Shown piece after piece: positions 8,706 through 18,524 of a stretch of 37,134 nt of DNA. Location of the stretch: positions 39,797 through 76,930 of the forward strand of contig JBNGIS010005756.1 in the NCBI GenBank assembly GCA_049999725.1. The letters are read 5' to 3'. This DNA is from Haplomitrium mnioides. Its lineage: Eukaryota > Marchantiophyta > Haplomitriopsida > Calobryales. A model generated the notes under the pieces. The model worked only from the letters and a program-made list of their open reading frames with translations, ran no database searches and was not told the DNA's origin. The position numbers and the translations under genes are program-made. Within the stretch, counting starts at the first letter, position 1. Each line of letters opens with the position of its first letter.

Positions 8706-10119
8706 TCATTTTTTCTGTTTCAGATTAGTGCTAATTACTAACATGTTTTTTATTTTATGTAGAGTGATAAAACTACAAAGCGTCAACTTCAAAAGCAGTG
8801 GCAAAGAAGTTGACGATGGCAACCAAAGGAAAAAAGAAGATCGAAGCTGCAAAGGAGACAATTGAGAAGCAAGACCAAGCTCCAAAAATGGTCTCGTAAC
8901 CTATTGTTTTCCTCTTACATTGCAAAAAGACAAAGGAATGAAAAATTAGGTAGTAGAATGGAGTTTTTGGCCCAAGTTTAGAAGAAGCAATTGATGTAAA
9001 AGAGGCAAATTTGCAATCATTTGTCAATAGACTCAATGTATTACACTATTTGCTAACATTTCTTATAGATACAACTTTAAGTAATGTAAGCATGAGGACT
9101 TGGAAAAATTTTCAAAGGATGAAATTTTTGATATGGTGTCATCATTTGTGGCAATCACTACCTTGAACTATTGGCCTTTTGTAATATTGCATTCCTTCTA
9201 ATAGTTTGGCATTGTAGAGTATGTCATTTTGGAGATTTGTTGTATAATTGATCACAACATCTAGTGAGTCTTTGTTGTAATTTGATTTTGATATCTATTT
9301 TCTATGTTTGTTCTACTTCATTCTTATGTCTAATTATTTTTATGGTATTGAAATAGCATGAAAAATGCAACATTTATCATTTGAGTGGTCCAAAGGTAGC
9401 TCATGCATACAAATAAGGGATTGTTGTCTTCTAGACAAAGGATGGCAAGAAGAACATGAAGACCTTCAAAGTTCTTGTTGAAAAAACACATGGTGAAAAT
9501 GCCAAATAATGCGTTTGATTTTCAGTGCTTGTGCGGTTTTTGGTATCACATCTAAGAAATGATACTCATGTGAATGTTTACCAGAAGCCGCAAGCGCTAT
9601 ATAACTTTTTCATAAACCATTTGTCCTCAAAGCAAGATTAGATTTTGGACTTGTTCTCTAGGTTGAACAGAGACATTGTATGCAATTTTAGTTATTAAAG
9701 AGTTGTATTGTTGTAGAGAATGATCAACATCAATCAATTCAACTCAAATTCAAATTGATGTAATTAACTTGCAAATATTTTATATATACCATAAAGAACT
9801 TGTTCCTTCTAATACAACATGTGCTATGAAGGCTTGGTCACAATCTTTGGGACTAAGAATTCCCACCTAGATGCAACTGCAGTTGTGAGTGTTGAGCCCT
9901 TAAAAAAATAGCAATGGAGGATGACAAGTGCCTTGAAGAGAACAAGATTGATGAGGAAGTTGTAAATGCAAATTGATATATGTAGTTGTTGAAAGTGTAG
10001 ATACAGCTTTTGTTTGTATAATTTTATTAAAATTTATGCCGACATGAGCATCCATGTTTGGTTGAATGGGTTTTTGATTAAATAGAATGTAGTATACAAG
10101 ATGTTGGTACTGAATTTCA

Positions 10120-10780
10120 TGCACGTAAAGTATTGTTGATTTATTTTGATCTTATGAGTATGTGGTTGAAAGATGTAAGTAATGAAGGCTGTTTGCGCAT
10201 AGCCTCCTTTACTTGATTTAAATCTTTCAAGTACATATATGAAAGTTGTTAATGATGAGGTCCAAGCTTGTCTGAGCAACATTGTTTGATTTTTATGTTT
10301 GGAGTATATATATGGAAGTTATAAGAGATGGAGTCTATACGTGCATAAGGGTCATTGTTTGATTTTGATCTTTAGAGTGTGTGTTTTGAAAATATAAGAG
10401 ATAGATTCCATATATGTATAATATTTTTTGACTTTGATCTTGAAATCATATGTATAAAAACTATGATTGATGAAGTTCATGGTCACCAGAACAACTTGTT
10501 TGATTTTGATGTTTTGAGGGTATATATGTAAGTTATGAAAGACGAAGCTCATGCACGCATGAGAGTCTTTATTTCACTTTGATCATAAGAGTATATGTTT
10601 TGTAGATATACATGTTGAATTCCATGTGCACATGATTGTTCTTATTTGATTTCCATCCTATGAGTAAATACCTTGAAGTTCTTGCGCACATAAGCATCCA
10701 TGTTTGATTTTGATGTTAAATATATATGCTTGAAAATTTTGAATGATGAAGTCCATGAACTCATGTGCATTTTTGCTTGA
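10120..10780. repeat. Diverged long-period repeat in 3' flank of copy B
   Basis: Six or seven loose units of roughly 100 bp. Each contains 'TTTGATTTTGAT(C/G)TT..GAGTATAT', 'GAAGTTATGAAAGATGAAGTC', and a CATGCACGCATGA- or CATGTGCACATGA-like dyad. It has no protein-coding signal; the minus-strand ORFs here are by-products of the repeat. Confidence 0.6.
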
Positions 10781-12949
10781 TTGAATGTGTTTCTTATAGT
10801 TTTTGTATGTTTTGTTCGGTTTTTGATCTATATTTTCATGAAACTTTAAAATATTTAGTAGCAATGTTTTAATGCATTTAGTGTATTTATAGTGTGGTGA
10901 TGTTTAACTTTTCTAAAGAAATTTTTTCAATAGCACTCTTTTTAAAGTTTGACTATATGTATGAAAAATAAAATATTGGCAGAAAAAAATTCAAGAACAT
11001 TAAGTTGGCAATTTTCAATGTTTATTATCAAAAATCAATATTTGAGATTTCCAAATGAAACAAGATCCAACACACACCGTATTCTGACTTTGACTATTTC
11101 CTACACAAAAAAGTTATTCAAGTGACTTTTGCCATCTGCCATCATTTTCAACAAGGGTAGCTTGACCGTCGCCCAAACTTAGAACAAATTTTTCTAATAC
11201 TTAACTTATGTCATAAAATTGGAAATCACTTATTCTACCAACTTGATCTTTCACAATGTTTTTACCAAAACTTAGAAAAATAACCCAATATAAAGACCTT
11301 TTTAATTTCTCAACTTCCAAAACCTACTATGAGGTTATCCACTACAACTCTTTCGATACTTCCATTCATAAAGACCTGATGTTTAAACTTATGACAAGTT
11401 ACATCATCTTAGATATTCTTATTATGAACTTGCTAACATTGCTTCTTAACTCATCCTATAGTGAGTCAATCGACGTTTTATTTGACGACTCCTCCAATGC
11501 TCTATTACCTCACCAATTTTTCAACCCAAATTTAAAAAATATACCTACGAACGACTTTAAGACTGAAGATTAATACTTGTTAGTAGAGTTGTTTAACCTT
11601 GTCTGACTACCAAGGTTGGTACTAAAGTTTGCGTCACTAAGGCTCATATTACAACTTCTCTGGCTTCTTCTTATGAGTAGGAATAACTTTACTTCCTTCT
11701 ATCTCGGGAACACTATCCTCTCATAATTTTGCAAACAAAGATGCAATGAAGCCTATTTCAAAGCTTAGTGCTTATAAATGATGCTACTCTGGATATGTTT
11801 CGGACCTGAATCACAATCTCCCGAAATTGGAAACATTCTACATACTTGCATATTATTGCCATGCAACCTTATCGCAACTCACAATTTTCTGCCTACCAAA
11901 ACTAGTCAGATAGGCTTTACGATCTACTCGATTTGAAGCATGTTGCGATCAAACCCTTTCTTAGGTTGATTTTAAATGTTCTCTCATATGTCTATCTACA
12001 ATCTTCTAAGATCCAATCGTTTATGCTCATGCTCCATCTACAATTTCCTCACATATTTTCTTCTTTGAGACACAATGCTTTAGAGATTCATGGCCAAACT
12101 CATAGTTTGAAGGTACTACTTTTTAGATCAAGAAAAAGCACCTAATGATACATTAAAAAGGGATTATATCTTGGAAAAAGGAGCACATGTCATCGAATTG
12201 GCATGCCTCTTCTCTCGTTCTCTTTTATCTTCAATACTATAAATTGAAACTTTAGACTACTTTGAGGTTGACTAATGTCATATCATTTTTTTTTCCATTT
12301 TCCATCCCATTTTCATCTGATTCTTGAATTTTCTCTCCAATCTTCCAACAGTATTAAAGTTTGGCTTTCATCTTTTGTTGTTGCAGCACATATTGGCTTT
12401 GATACTCGACATAAAAAATAAGAACTCTCTTGATCTTCAAAATTTAGCTCGTCATCTTTGCTAACATTAGAATTCACTATTGTAACAGTCTCTAATACGT
12501 GTGAGCATTGGCTTGGTCATGATCGCTACTCAATAGTCTATCTTCATAATCTTGATTTACAACAATGGCTAATTTGAGCCAAGAACCCCTAGTGAGTTTC
12601 TATTTCATTTTGTGCTCATGAAAATTGAATTTCAAATTTGAACTTAAAAATTAAATTTTTTTACATTTGTGAAAACTTTTAAGAAATTTGTTTTAGCTTG
12701 CAATTTGCTTTATTCATGTATTCATAGTATTCAAAAAACTTTTTTAGAGCAAATATTTTATGAAAAGGAAAATTTTAAAATATTGCTTTAAAGAAGGTAA
12801 ACATTGACAGATAAAATATTTGCAAAACATACTACAACATCATTAACAATATTTTATTGTTTCCTTACAACATTCAAAAGACATTAAACTAATCAAAGCC
12901 TAAAACATTTACTAAAAATACATTCAAAGAAAAGATGATGCTTAGTCGA
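10781..12949. other. AT-rich spacer between copies B and C
   Basis: This lies between the tail-to-tail 3' ends of copies B and C. A 105-codon + frame exists at 11256-11573 and smaller ones around 11933-12145, but I recognise no motif, paralogue or splice context. The composition changes near 11040, where it becomes richer in C on the + strand, up to about 12560. This could be an old, separate insertion. I cannot assign it. Confidence 0.4.
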
Positions 12950-13113
12950 ACACTCTTATCTTCATCTACAATCCAACATATGTTTTCAATTTTCAATGAT
13001 ATACGGAAAAAGATGAAAACCAAAAAATTGGATGTCATAATCACTGCAAAGAATGACACCATGTCAAAATATCATACTTTGAAAAGGGATCTAAGTCATC
13101 ATGCTTGCATTCC

Positions 13114-13308
13114 TTAACGTTGCAACCACAAAATATTAACAATAGCTAAAGTAAAATCTCTTGGTTTCACTAATCCTCTAAGATGTGTGGGATTGGACTT
13201 CCCGTGAACTTGGTAAAATACCACATTAAGTGTGTCTACGTACAATTGTAGATCAGATTCATCTCTATCAACACCTTTGTCCGAGATATGGACAACAACT
13301 TCATTCAA
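13114..13308 (-). pseudogene. Exon 3 segment of copy C leading into motif IV
   Basis: Reads V-D-T-L-N-V-V-F then G-L-V-K-P-R-D-F-T-L-A-I-V-N-I-L-W, matching copy A's V-D-G-L-N-V-V-F and K-P-R-C-F-T-L-A-I-A-D-I-P-Y. The catalytic D-P-P-Y equivalent is lost. A shifted frame continues K-E-C-K-H-D-D-L to about 12950. Confidence 0.6.
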
Positions 13309-13599
13309 CTGCCTACCTTTCCACTCCTTTTTTTTCTAACAATGAAGTAAAAAATCATGAGGGTAAGAGACCAATGTTGGAGCTTGGTCTTGATCTTTAA
13401 TAGCTTCTTCTACAACCTGAGTATTTTTCTTGCCCTTGGTAGTTGCTGTCAACTTTTTTGCAAGTTGACATTTGAACATTTTGTCGTATTAAAATAAAAA
13501 AAAGCTACGAATCAATAATTGAAAGCATATTTCGTATGAATTATTGAAAAATCTCAAGAATGCTACAAATAGGAATTAGAAGAACATAAGACATGGAGG

Positions 13600-13935
13600 A
13601 ACTTCAAGGAGTCCATACGCGCATGAACTCCTTGTAGTTTATACCCCAAATGACTACTAAACATGTGCACCCATGGTTTACAAATCCATGCACAAACGGA
13701 GTAAAGACTTTTATTGTGATTAGACTACAAGAAATCCATGCATACATGGACTTCTTGAGGGTCAAACGTGCTAGGAGTCTTTACTCCATGCGTTTAAGGA
13801 ATTTGGAAGTTCTTGTACACATGAACTCTTAGTGGTCTATGCACGCATAGAATTCTTGTAGTTCAAGCACACTAAGAGCCTTACTCCATACGCGGGTAGA
13901 CTTTTCATAGTCCATAGATGCATGAACTCTTTGGT
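13600..13935. repeat. Palindromic iteron array in intron 2 of copy C
   Basis: About ten units with cores such as CATACGCGCATGAACTCC, CATGCATACATGGACTTC, TATGCACGCATAGAATTC and CATAGATGCATGAACTC, lying between the exon 2 donor (14028) and the exon 3 start near 13486. Confidence 0.8.
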
Positions 13936-14680
13936 CAAAATAAGGGCCCAAAATAAAAAAGAAATTGAAGAAGAACAAATTGCAAATTTTTTAAGCAAAA
14001 ACAATCCAAATGAAAAAACAAACTTACCAACAATTTCTCAAAACTAGAATAGAAGGAAGACATTTTCAATTCCTCTCTATAGATGGGATACTTCATCCTT
14101 GTCTCATGTCAAGTTGGACAACACACCTCCAAACACAAGGAGTCTACTATAACTACCAAAAATTTGTGTTTCTCCAATTCCCGAGACATCTCCTCAACTA
14201 CATGCTCCCCAACCTCTACTCTCTTCAAAATAAAAATATTTTTTTCATGAGTAAGACCCTGAATGGATCTTCAATGCATCCAATTCACATCTTCTATTCT
14301 CAAATAACCTTTGGCTTTTGGCTTTTGACTTTTCATCATGCTCTTTTCGGACATATCAAAAATTGTTTTTGCAACTCACAAAGCTATCCACTACTGAAGG
14401 TCAGTTGAAACCGATTATCCTGAGAAGTAATGGTCTTCTTAAGAGTGGACTTTCATTTTTTTTTCCAAATTCTCTAAGACTTACTCTCTTTTTAGTTTTT
14501 GGGATGAAATCATCCCACTCTCCATGTATCGTTGATGCCAATACTCAACTTTTTGAAAAGATGTCATCTCAAGCCAATACCTTTGGTCATAATTGTCATT
14601 AGTGGAAAAATAAGGGCTTTGATTGGTGTTTGTATAATGTACATATAATAGTTGTAGAGCAAGAGCATTGGATTCTTTGC

Positions 14681-14884
14681 TTAGTACTTGGTTGCTAAAA
14701 GTTGCCTTGCAGCGTTGATGTGATTGCCTCTAGCAATCTCATACTGATATTTGTTTGGGTTCCTAATATTGAATTCTGATATATCTCTTAACCCGCACTT
14801 CAGGCTCACAACTCCAATGAAGAAAAGTGCATACTTGTTGATAAGCATGCGTTGCGCAAGTAGCTCCACAAAATCCTCACTCAA
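14681..14884 (-). pseudogene. ParB-like domain core of copy C
   Basis: A 67-codon open frame aligning with copy A around E-D-F-V-E-L-L-A-Q-R-M-L, then L-K-C-G-L-R-D, N-P-N-K-Y-Q-Y-E-I-A-R-G-N-H and A-A-R-Q-L-L-A-T-K-Y. The ParB signature reads GNHI here. The frame continues beyond it with frameshifts: the R-Y-W-L-E-M block lies near 14560 and W-H-Q-R near 14530. Confidence 0.65.
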
Positions 14885-15484
14885 TCATCTTATCTAAAAA
14901 TTCCTATAGTTGTCCATTCCAAGCTTTGAAAGATTAAGGTTCTCTAGCCAAATCGCAATTGTTTCTTCTTGAACCATGCAACACTGGATTGCAGATTTTT
15001 GTCTTCCTCAGAAAATTTTGAGGATACACCTTTTCACTCTCTTGAAAAGTTTGTATCCCCTTGTACCCTAGTTATTTTGATTTTTACGTTGGTGGTTGTG
15101 GTACGAGCTCATGCTCAACCTCTTCTTAAAAGCCACTCAAAGAGGAAGAAGAGGAAGGTTGCAGAGGAGAACTAGGAAGAGATGGTGACGAGACTGGCTC
15201 CAAACGATTTGACTATACTTGCATTGGTTTTCTCTTTTGCAAAGATGGGTTTTTCCTTGTTGAGCCTTCTATTAGCTTGAATGGTTTTCTTTTCTTTGGA
15301 AGAGACAGTCAACTAGTCTCTCTGATAGCAAATGTTACCACACTAGGATAAGGATTGCACAAAGCAAAGGTCAACCTAGGTTTCACTTTCAAAAGCTTTT
15401 GAGTGAAAGCAAGCTTTATGAAGTCCCTTCCCACCTTCTTGGCATTGGGGTATGCAATTGAAAAAATCCAAAAGAAACTGCAAA

Positions 15485-16029
15485 AACTAATTCATAGCAA
15501 AAGCGTTAAGAACCTTAAATTGAACAAGACATAACATGTTTAAAAAAACTCAAAGACAAATCCCAAATAAGCAAGAAATCAAAGATAACTCTAATAGAGT
15601 TCTTCAACCAAATGACAATAAGGTAAGCAAAGGCTAGTAAGGCAAGAAAAAGAAAAAATAGCACGCAACCAAAGAACACAAGCAAATTGAGAGGAACTCC
15701 AGAATGAGGAGTTGGACAATGAAGCCCTTCTATTTATACTTGAGAAGAAGGTGTCATCTTACTTCCTTGACTTACAAGTCACTTCCAATTTCAGCTTTAA
15801 AAGTGATCATATCTACTTCTCTAAAAGTGACTTCAAAGACACTCATCCTAATACAACTTCATTAAAAGATGATCCAACCCTAAAAGTGATCTTATACCAA
15901 TCTTCACTAAAAGATGATCCCTCTTTAATACTCACTACAATATCCTTCACTCCTCTCTATTTTCTTATAAATAACACAAAATCATGCTTGTACTATTACA
16001 ATAGGGCAAAACACAACTGACTAAATTAC
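15485..16029 (-). other. Extra segment in intron 1 of copy C with a TATA-like box
   Basis: Intron 1 of copy C is about 930 bp against 256 bp in A, and most of the excess lies between the iteron array and the 3' splice site. It contains a repeated AAAAGTGATC/AAAAGATGATCC motif (about 15800-15925) and, on the minus strand near 15735, a TATAAATA box followed by a pyrimidine-rich leader-like stretch. It could be a solo LTR or other promoter-bearing insertion. I could not define termini or a target-site duplication. Confidence 0.35.
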
Positions 16030-16370
16030 ACCGAGTTCATGCACGTATAGACTCATGAATCTTTTCACGCAAAGATTTAGATGTCCAAGCTTATAGTGAC
16101 TCATATCAATGTGCACATGGTTTTCTGAGTTTAGACATGCATTGACTTGTTAGTCCATGTGCACAAGAACTTACGAGTGCATGTGCACATGGACTCACAA
16201 GTCATTGTGTGCATGGACTCAAAAACCCATGTACGCAATGACTCAAGAATATATCTACATATGGACTCATGTGTCCCTATGCTCGTGAACTCAAGAGTCC
16301 ACATGGGTAGGGATTGTCCCATCTATGCTTGTATGGACTCCCAAGTCTATGCAAGCATAGAATCCTCACA
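16030..16370. repeat. Palindromic iteron array in intron 1 of copy C
   Basis: About twelve units of 24-30 bp with cores CATGCACGTATAG, CATGTGCACATGG, CATGTACGCAATG, CTATGCAAGCATAG, alternating with GACTCA/GAGTC dyads. As in copy A, the near-palindromic period leaves frames open on both strands. Confidence 0.8.
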
Positions 16371-16757
16371 ACAAAAAAACATAAAGTTACGATTAAGTAT
16401 CCTTCCATCCTTATACGCCTCCCATAAGTTCGATGTGGGGTCCCTTAGCTTCATTTTGTTAAAGAAAGATTTCTTTAAAGAGGCTTTGTAAAGACCTTTT
16501 CCATCCTTTGACTCCACAAAGAGCCCAATGTGAGCTCTCTGGCCTTATCAAATCATAGTAACTTCGACCAAAAGGCCCATATTAAATTTCCTACCTTTTC
16601 TTTCAAACATATACACATGATGCTCAATGTCTGTATTTGTTCCACAACAAACTAGCCATTTGTTGGCTAGTTGTGAGGAATCAAAGAGCTTCAAAACATG
16701 GGCATACTGATAGGGTTTTGGTTGTGCTGGTTTTGGAGTTGATATTTGTATTGCCAT

Positions 16758-17866
16758 TTTTTAAAGTCTCAAAATAGACAAAAACAAGACTCTAAAATTA
16801 AAAAAGAAAGGCAATGTGAAACAAAAAGGCAAAATAAAACTAAATAGTGGGAAATTGGTGCTAGTTTTCATCTTTCTATTTTCTATTTTCCTTTTCCTCC
16901 AAAACTTTTGCACTATTTTGTTGTTTTGTGAGTTGTTTTTGAAAAGCCAAATTTTTAGAATACCAATGTGTACTATGATTATCTACTCCAATCCTTCATC
17001 GAGTTTTCCAATTTTTGTTTTGTATATTTAAATGGCAAGAGTGTCAAAGAGTAGGAAGCGGTTAGAATGTCAAGATTCTTGTTCTAAAAAAAATTGTTAC
17101 TTTCGGATAACAATGTAATAAACTTTCAATTCGTCATTCTGAGGAGGGAAGCATTGGCAAACAAAGAGCATCAAGTTTGATGGCTAGTATTTTAGACAAA
17201 ACATGTTTTTTGTTCAACAAAATATGTCAACAAATGAAGATCATGATAGTGAACCTTGTGCGTGTATAAGATCTAAGACTCAATGCTATGCGTGAATAGG
17301 ATCTAGCATACAAGTCAATCGATCAAATTTAACTCCTAGAGACTTTCAAAACACCAAGACCAATCCACGAGTAGGGTTTGACAATCTAACCAAAATTTGT
17401 TTCAATAGAACCAAAGCTCTTCGTTTGGGATTCAAGAACAAGAAAGACAACTTGAAGTCAACTACTTAATTTTCAAGTCACAATCATTAGAATGTTGTGG
17501 AGGTATCTTCATCAAGAACCAATGAAGATGATGAAGTCCAAGATCTAAATATCTGTGCTCCAAAAGTCTAAGAGCACAAAAATGCATGACTACTTCAATT
17601 TTGATTGTAATATGCTATCACCATTGGCAACACTCAATTGAAGAGTGGATTCTACACAAGTTGGACCTGAAACCAAGAATGCATAGGCCTCTAGAAATGG
17701 AAAGCGACTAGAGGAATCTTTAGATGAAAATTTGGGCAATAATTCTCAATTGTAAAATATTTCTCTCGAGTTATTGCCAATGGATCTAGTTGTTCTAGAA
17801 AAAACATTCTTATGCTCAAGATTTTTGTGAAGATTATGCTTCGGCTAGGTCAAGTTCTCATACAAC
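16758..17866. other. AT-rich region upstream of copy C
   Basis: I see no gene. 17460-17660 is similar to the reverse complement of the region upstream of copy B (about 4965-5150). Two diverged iterons lie at 17255-17310 (GTGCGTGTATAAGATC, ATGCGTGAATAGGATC). If copy C was ever expressed, its promoter should be here, but I see no convincing core element. Confidence 0.4.
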
Positions 17867-18223
17867 TCAAACTTGTGTACCTAGATTGAAAAAGCATTTT
17901 TTGAGAACAAAAAACACTTTTGTTGATGCATAAGATCTTAAAGATAATTTTTTGTCTCCAATAGTTGGATTCGTATACAAACCCAATCGACCAACCAAAG
18001 AAAGGAGTTCTTTATCAGGTCCAAAACCCAAATGTGTAAATCCTTTACGTGACAATTCTTTGTTAAAAGTCCATCGTGACAAGAGCTTTATAAAGAAAAA
18101 GCTTGACCCAATGTCAATTTTGAAATTAAGAAGAATTTCATGTTGTTGAAATAATTGTTTGTCATTGTGTAAGACAAATTTCTTGAGAGGTGTAAGACAA
18201 ATGTACTTTTGGAAAAAAATCAA
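17867..18223 (-). pseudogene. Conserved unknown ORF upstream of copy C
   Basis: A 118-codon open frame, the longer partner of the ORF at 4535-4741. The shared part reads G-F-T-H-L-G-F-G-P-D-K, L-S-L-V-G-R-L-G-L-Y-T-N-P, I-G-D-K-K-L-S-L-R. The N-terminal half (N-D-K-Q-L-F-Q-Q, K-I-D-I-G-S-S-F-F) is seen only here. It ends 1.1 kb before the copy C start codon, in the same orientation. Composition is compatible with a soluble protein. No family recognised. Confidence 0.45.
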
Positions 18224-18395
18224 GATATTGCATTACAATAGGGAACACCAAGAAAATATTTCAACCTTGACGATCAATTCACTTTGCCTAGCGTTATCAT
18301 TGCATGTAGAAGTGTCTTCAAATTAATATTATTCGTGAGGAGTGATAGAATTGTTATGACAAGAAAAACAACGGTACCACTGTTACAACAAAAAA

Positions 18396-18425
18396 GAGCA
18401 GGGCATAGGGGGAGGAGCCCTGCTC
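18396..18425. repeat. Hairpin in LTR terminus (first copy)
   Basis: Perfect 9-bp arms GAGCAGGGC / GCCCTGCTC around a 12-base loop. It recurs at 18495-18524 and, degraded, near 23397-23428. Confidence 0.75.
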
Positions 18426-18494
18426 TGGTGTTTTTCTTGACATACATATAATATAACATAACTCCCCGGCAACGACGCACTATTACGACGAAAA

Positions 18495-18524
18495 GAGCAG
18501 GGCATAGGAGGAGGAGCCCTGCTC
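18495..18524. repeat. Hairpin in LTR terminus (second copy)
   Basis: Same 9-bp arms as at 18396-18425 with one loop base changed. It lies 99 bp away as part of the duplicated LTR end plus primer-site segment. Confidence 0.75.

Larger units (their letters stand above)
6034..9976 (+). pseudogene. ParB-like/DNA amino-methyltransferase gene, copy B (full-length but decayed)
   Basis: The whole gene structure is visible. Exon 1 (about 6034-6335) starts with an ATG and contains W-L-V-S-Y-G and L-Y-K-V-S-M-K-K blocks matching copy C. Intron 1 is 6336-6932 (GTAATT...TTTTCTCAG), exon 2 6933-8392, intron 2 8393-8762 (GTAAAT...TATTTTATGTAG with a TACTAAC branch-point match near 8735), exon 3 8763-9263, intron 3 9264-9356 (GTGAGT...AAATAG), exon 4 from 9357 to about 9976. 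The ParB-like domain (about 7540-7890) keeps D-V-K-N-L-D-K-Y-Y-Y-K-I and S-N-H. The motif IV site has become N-I-S-Y. Stops and shifts are scattered throughout. It lies in tandem behind copy A. Confidence 0.75.
12950..16757 (-). pseudogene. ParB-like/DNA amino-methyltransferase gene, copy C (3' truncated, decayed)
   Basis: Exon 1 runs from an ATG at 16757 to about 16411 and preserves the best N-terminus (open 16757-16548): a P/K/Q-rich start, then L-F-D-S-S-Q-L and W-L-V-C-C-G, a segment matched in copy B. Its 5' splice site has lost the GT (GAAG|GATA). Intron 1 extends to about 15484 (3' site TTTTTGCAG). Exon 2 (about 15483-14028) holds the A-K-K-V-G-R-D-F-I-K-L block, a basic linker and the ParB-like domain. 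Its 5' splice site is GTAAGT. Intron 2 carries iterons, and exon 3 begins near 13486 and reads L-V-K-P-R-D-F-T-L-A-I up to a ruined motif IV (N-I-L-W). Similarity ends near 12950, so motif I is missing. Confidence 0.75.

Noticed and set aside
11256-11573. 105-codon ORF as a gene
   Set aside because: No motif, paralogue, splice context or start context; compatible with a chance frame in AT-rich DNA.
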